A DNA stretch of 64,000 bases from Patella vulgata (Eukaryota; Mollusca; Gastropoda; Patellidae), in the NCBI RefSeq assembly GCF_932274485.2, contig NC_065886.2:43015501-43079500 (forward strand). The letters are read 5' to 3'. This document shows, piece after piece, positions 57,601-60,600 of the stretch. Every line of letters begins with the position of its first letter. Within the stretch, counting starts at the first letter, position 1. The notes beneath the pieces are model-generated. The model had not been told where the DNA came from. It was given only the letters and a program-made list of their open reading frames with translations, and did no database searches. The translations under genes and the position numbers were made by a program.

Positions 57601-60600
57601 GTAAGTAATATGAATTTTTTATTTTTGGGACTTTCAAAGGGTTGCAATAAAGCTGTCATATGTTATGAAAGTTGAACATCCTACTGTTCTACTCCGACTG
57701 GGCTAATCCAGATAGGCATACGCGATGCAGTGTGCTATGAGGGAAATTTTGCACGTATAGCGGCTCAACGGCTTACTCTTATATCGAATTCCAACTACCA
57801 AGGGATCCTTTATGCGCACGGCAATGTGTACACAGGACCTCAGTTTTTTGTCCCATCCGAACGACTAGACAGCTGTACTTGTCAGGCCCTCCGTCCTGCA
57901 TCACTGACAAGGGGAAACCAAGCTGGACAATCCTGATGAACTTTCTCAACCAACACCGGGATCTAACCTGCGAGATAGCGTCTTACTCACTTAGCCACCA
58001 TGGCTCCTCTCTAATATGAATATCAATTCAAAAATGATTCAGTTCTGTTCCATATCAAGAACAATATTATGATTTGAAAATTTCACATATTGCATCCTCT
58101 GCAGTGTTAGCTAAAATCTTTGATGGGCCTCTGTTTAATCCAATTAAATCCAAGCTGGGAGATTATCTACTGTGGACATTGTGGTTTCGTTTTCTTAATT
58201 AAATCATAAATAATCAAATATGGATGAGTACATTTTAGCATCAATTAAGACGTGAGAAATGAGATATTGTGTAACTTTAAGTAAATTGTAACCAGTCAAT
58301 ATGGGTTTAAATCATAATAGTATAGAAATAATTTTTTGTTGTATAACATTGTTATGTTAAAATTAATTGTCTTTCTATACTACAACAAATATTTCATTTG
58401 ATTGCTTCATTTTAGATATTATTCCTCCCTTCATGATTAAAAGTACATCTGGTAGAATTCGGGCCCAGAAGTCAACTTCATTATCAATGGAATGTCTTTT
58501 CGGAGGATTTCCAGAGCCACAGGTCCAATGGTATAAAGATGGTGATATCATCCGAGGTAACAATACCATGGATATTGGCTTCTCTCAAAATGGCGGAAGG
58601 TGAGACACTTTGTTATTAAACTTTGATTATAGAAACTATAATATCCATATAGCTATTTTGTCTATAGCAAAGCTGTTTATAGTAGTGGGAGGAAACCAGA
58701 GAATGTATATAGCTAGATATTTTGACAGCATCAGTATATATCTATAACAAAAAGTTAGCTAAATATAGCTAGATATATTTACAGCATCAATATATCTATG
58801 ACAATAATAAGGTAGCTAAATAATTCTGATAGCTGCAGTTAGTTTTAAGGTAGCTAAACAATTGTGATAGCGGTCATATAGTATTAGATAGCTAAATAAC
58901 TGTGATAGCTGTCATATGTGTAGTATAAGGTAGCTAAAAAGACATGGGCCCTTATTCACGAAAACTTAAACTAAGTTACAACCGAAATTTTAAGAAATAC
59001 TGCAACTTCATTGGATATATGCAAATTGATTTTACTGGTCAGCCAATCGAATTGCAGTATTTCGATTGTATCTTAGTTTAAGTTTTCGTGAATAAAGGCC
59101 CTGTGATAGCTGTTATATCTGTTTATAAGATAGCTAAATATCAGTAGTATAAAATAGCTCAAATATATATCCAAGGGTAATATAAGATAGCCAAATATCT
59201 ATAGGGTAGCTATAATATCTTATAAATATTTTCAGAATGATTATAGATAATGCTACCGAGGTTCATATTGGAACTTATATGTGTGAAGCTTGGAACTATG
59301 GAGGAAAAGTATTCAGCAGCAATATGACTCTTCTTGTTGGAGGTAAATATAGATCTAAATATATCAATTTGAATGAAGGGGTTGAAGAGGTGTGTGACTT
59401 AGACTGATTTTGCAACTGGCTCATTTGAACCCAAATATCGATATGATCAGATGAAGATGATCTCTCGTTTGATAATAACATGTAGGACTTTTTGTCTTTT
59501 AAACATGCATCATGCGAGAGCTAAATCTGCCTATTGCAGGTCTTTCTTTAAGCCTTAAATGTTATTTAAATTATTAATTAGACATTAATTGTCAAGATCA
59601 TAATCAACTCTCAATGCCATTGTTAGCCTGCGATATTTAGTGGATTTGAATACGTTTTGTGATGGATGGTTTAACGTAAAAATTGAAAATCGAGACTTGA
59701 TTTATTGTCGTACGAACGTCAGTAATGGTGATCAAGGCTAGCCCAAAATTGAAATGTTAATATCTCGGTTCAGAGTGAAGCAATTTGACTGAAATTTTCA
59801 GCATATTCTGTTTTCATTATCTACCTTTTAACTATTATACTGAGAACTGTCAGCTCTTTATCTAATCTTACCTAATACGCCTTTAATAAACTACACCAAA
59901 AATACATAAATAAAGTAATGATTTATATGATTTTATTTCTACAGAAAATTTGCACGAGGCTGGATTTTCTAAGGTTTATATTGGAATAATTGTTTGTATT
60001 CTGATAGCTGCAGCCATTATTGTGGTTATTGTTATATGCTTCATTCGAAGAATGAGAAAGAAACTGACTATAAAAGTAGGTTTATTTACTTAGAAATAAC
60101 ATGTTTTAAAAACATTAGCAATCTCTGTGAGTGATTTGTACGATATAAGAATCCCTTGCAAACTACAATATTGTAAAATTTGAATCTCTAATACGAATAG
60201 CAGTTCAGATCTGTTTTGTATTTATAAAGATATTGTTATATTCAGATCCTTGGATACTGGGTTATTACAATTACATGTGGGTGAAAAGGAAAAACAACCA
60301 TTCTCCATGTTATAATTTCAAATCTCTTTTATTTATTCCCCAAAAAGGCAGAACTACAACATAAGGGAGACAACTTGTGTCAACTTAAATATAAGGTTTC
60401 AGACCACAATGATATAGAATATGCTACAATATCCCTTTAAAAAAAACATATTTTGTGTACCAGACGAATTTGTATCTGAGATATATAGTTTTACCAGATG
60501 TGCTGGATGTGCAATAAAAACGTGTGTTTATATTATTACAGATGAAAGATTATGAGCAATATTTATTGGCGCCGAAAGGAGATTACAATCCAGAAATACC

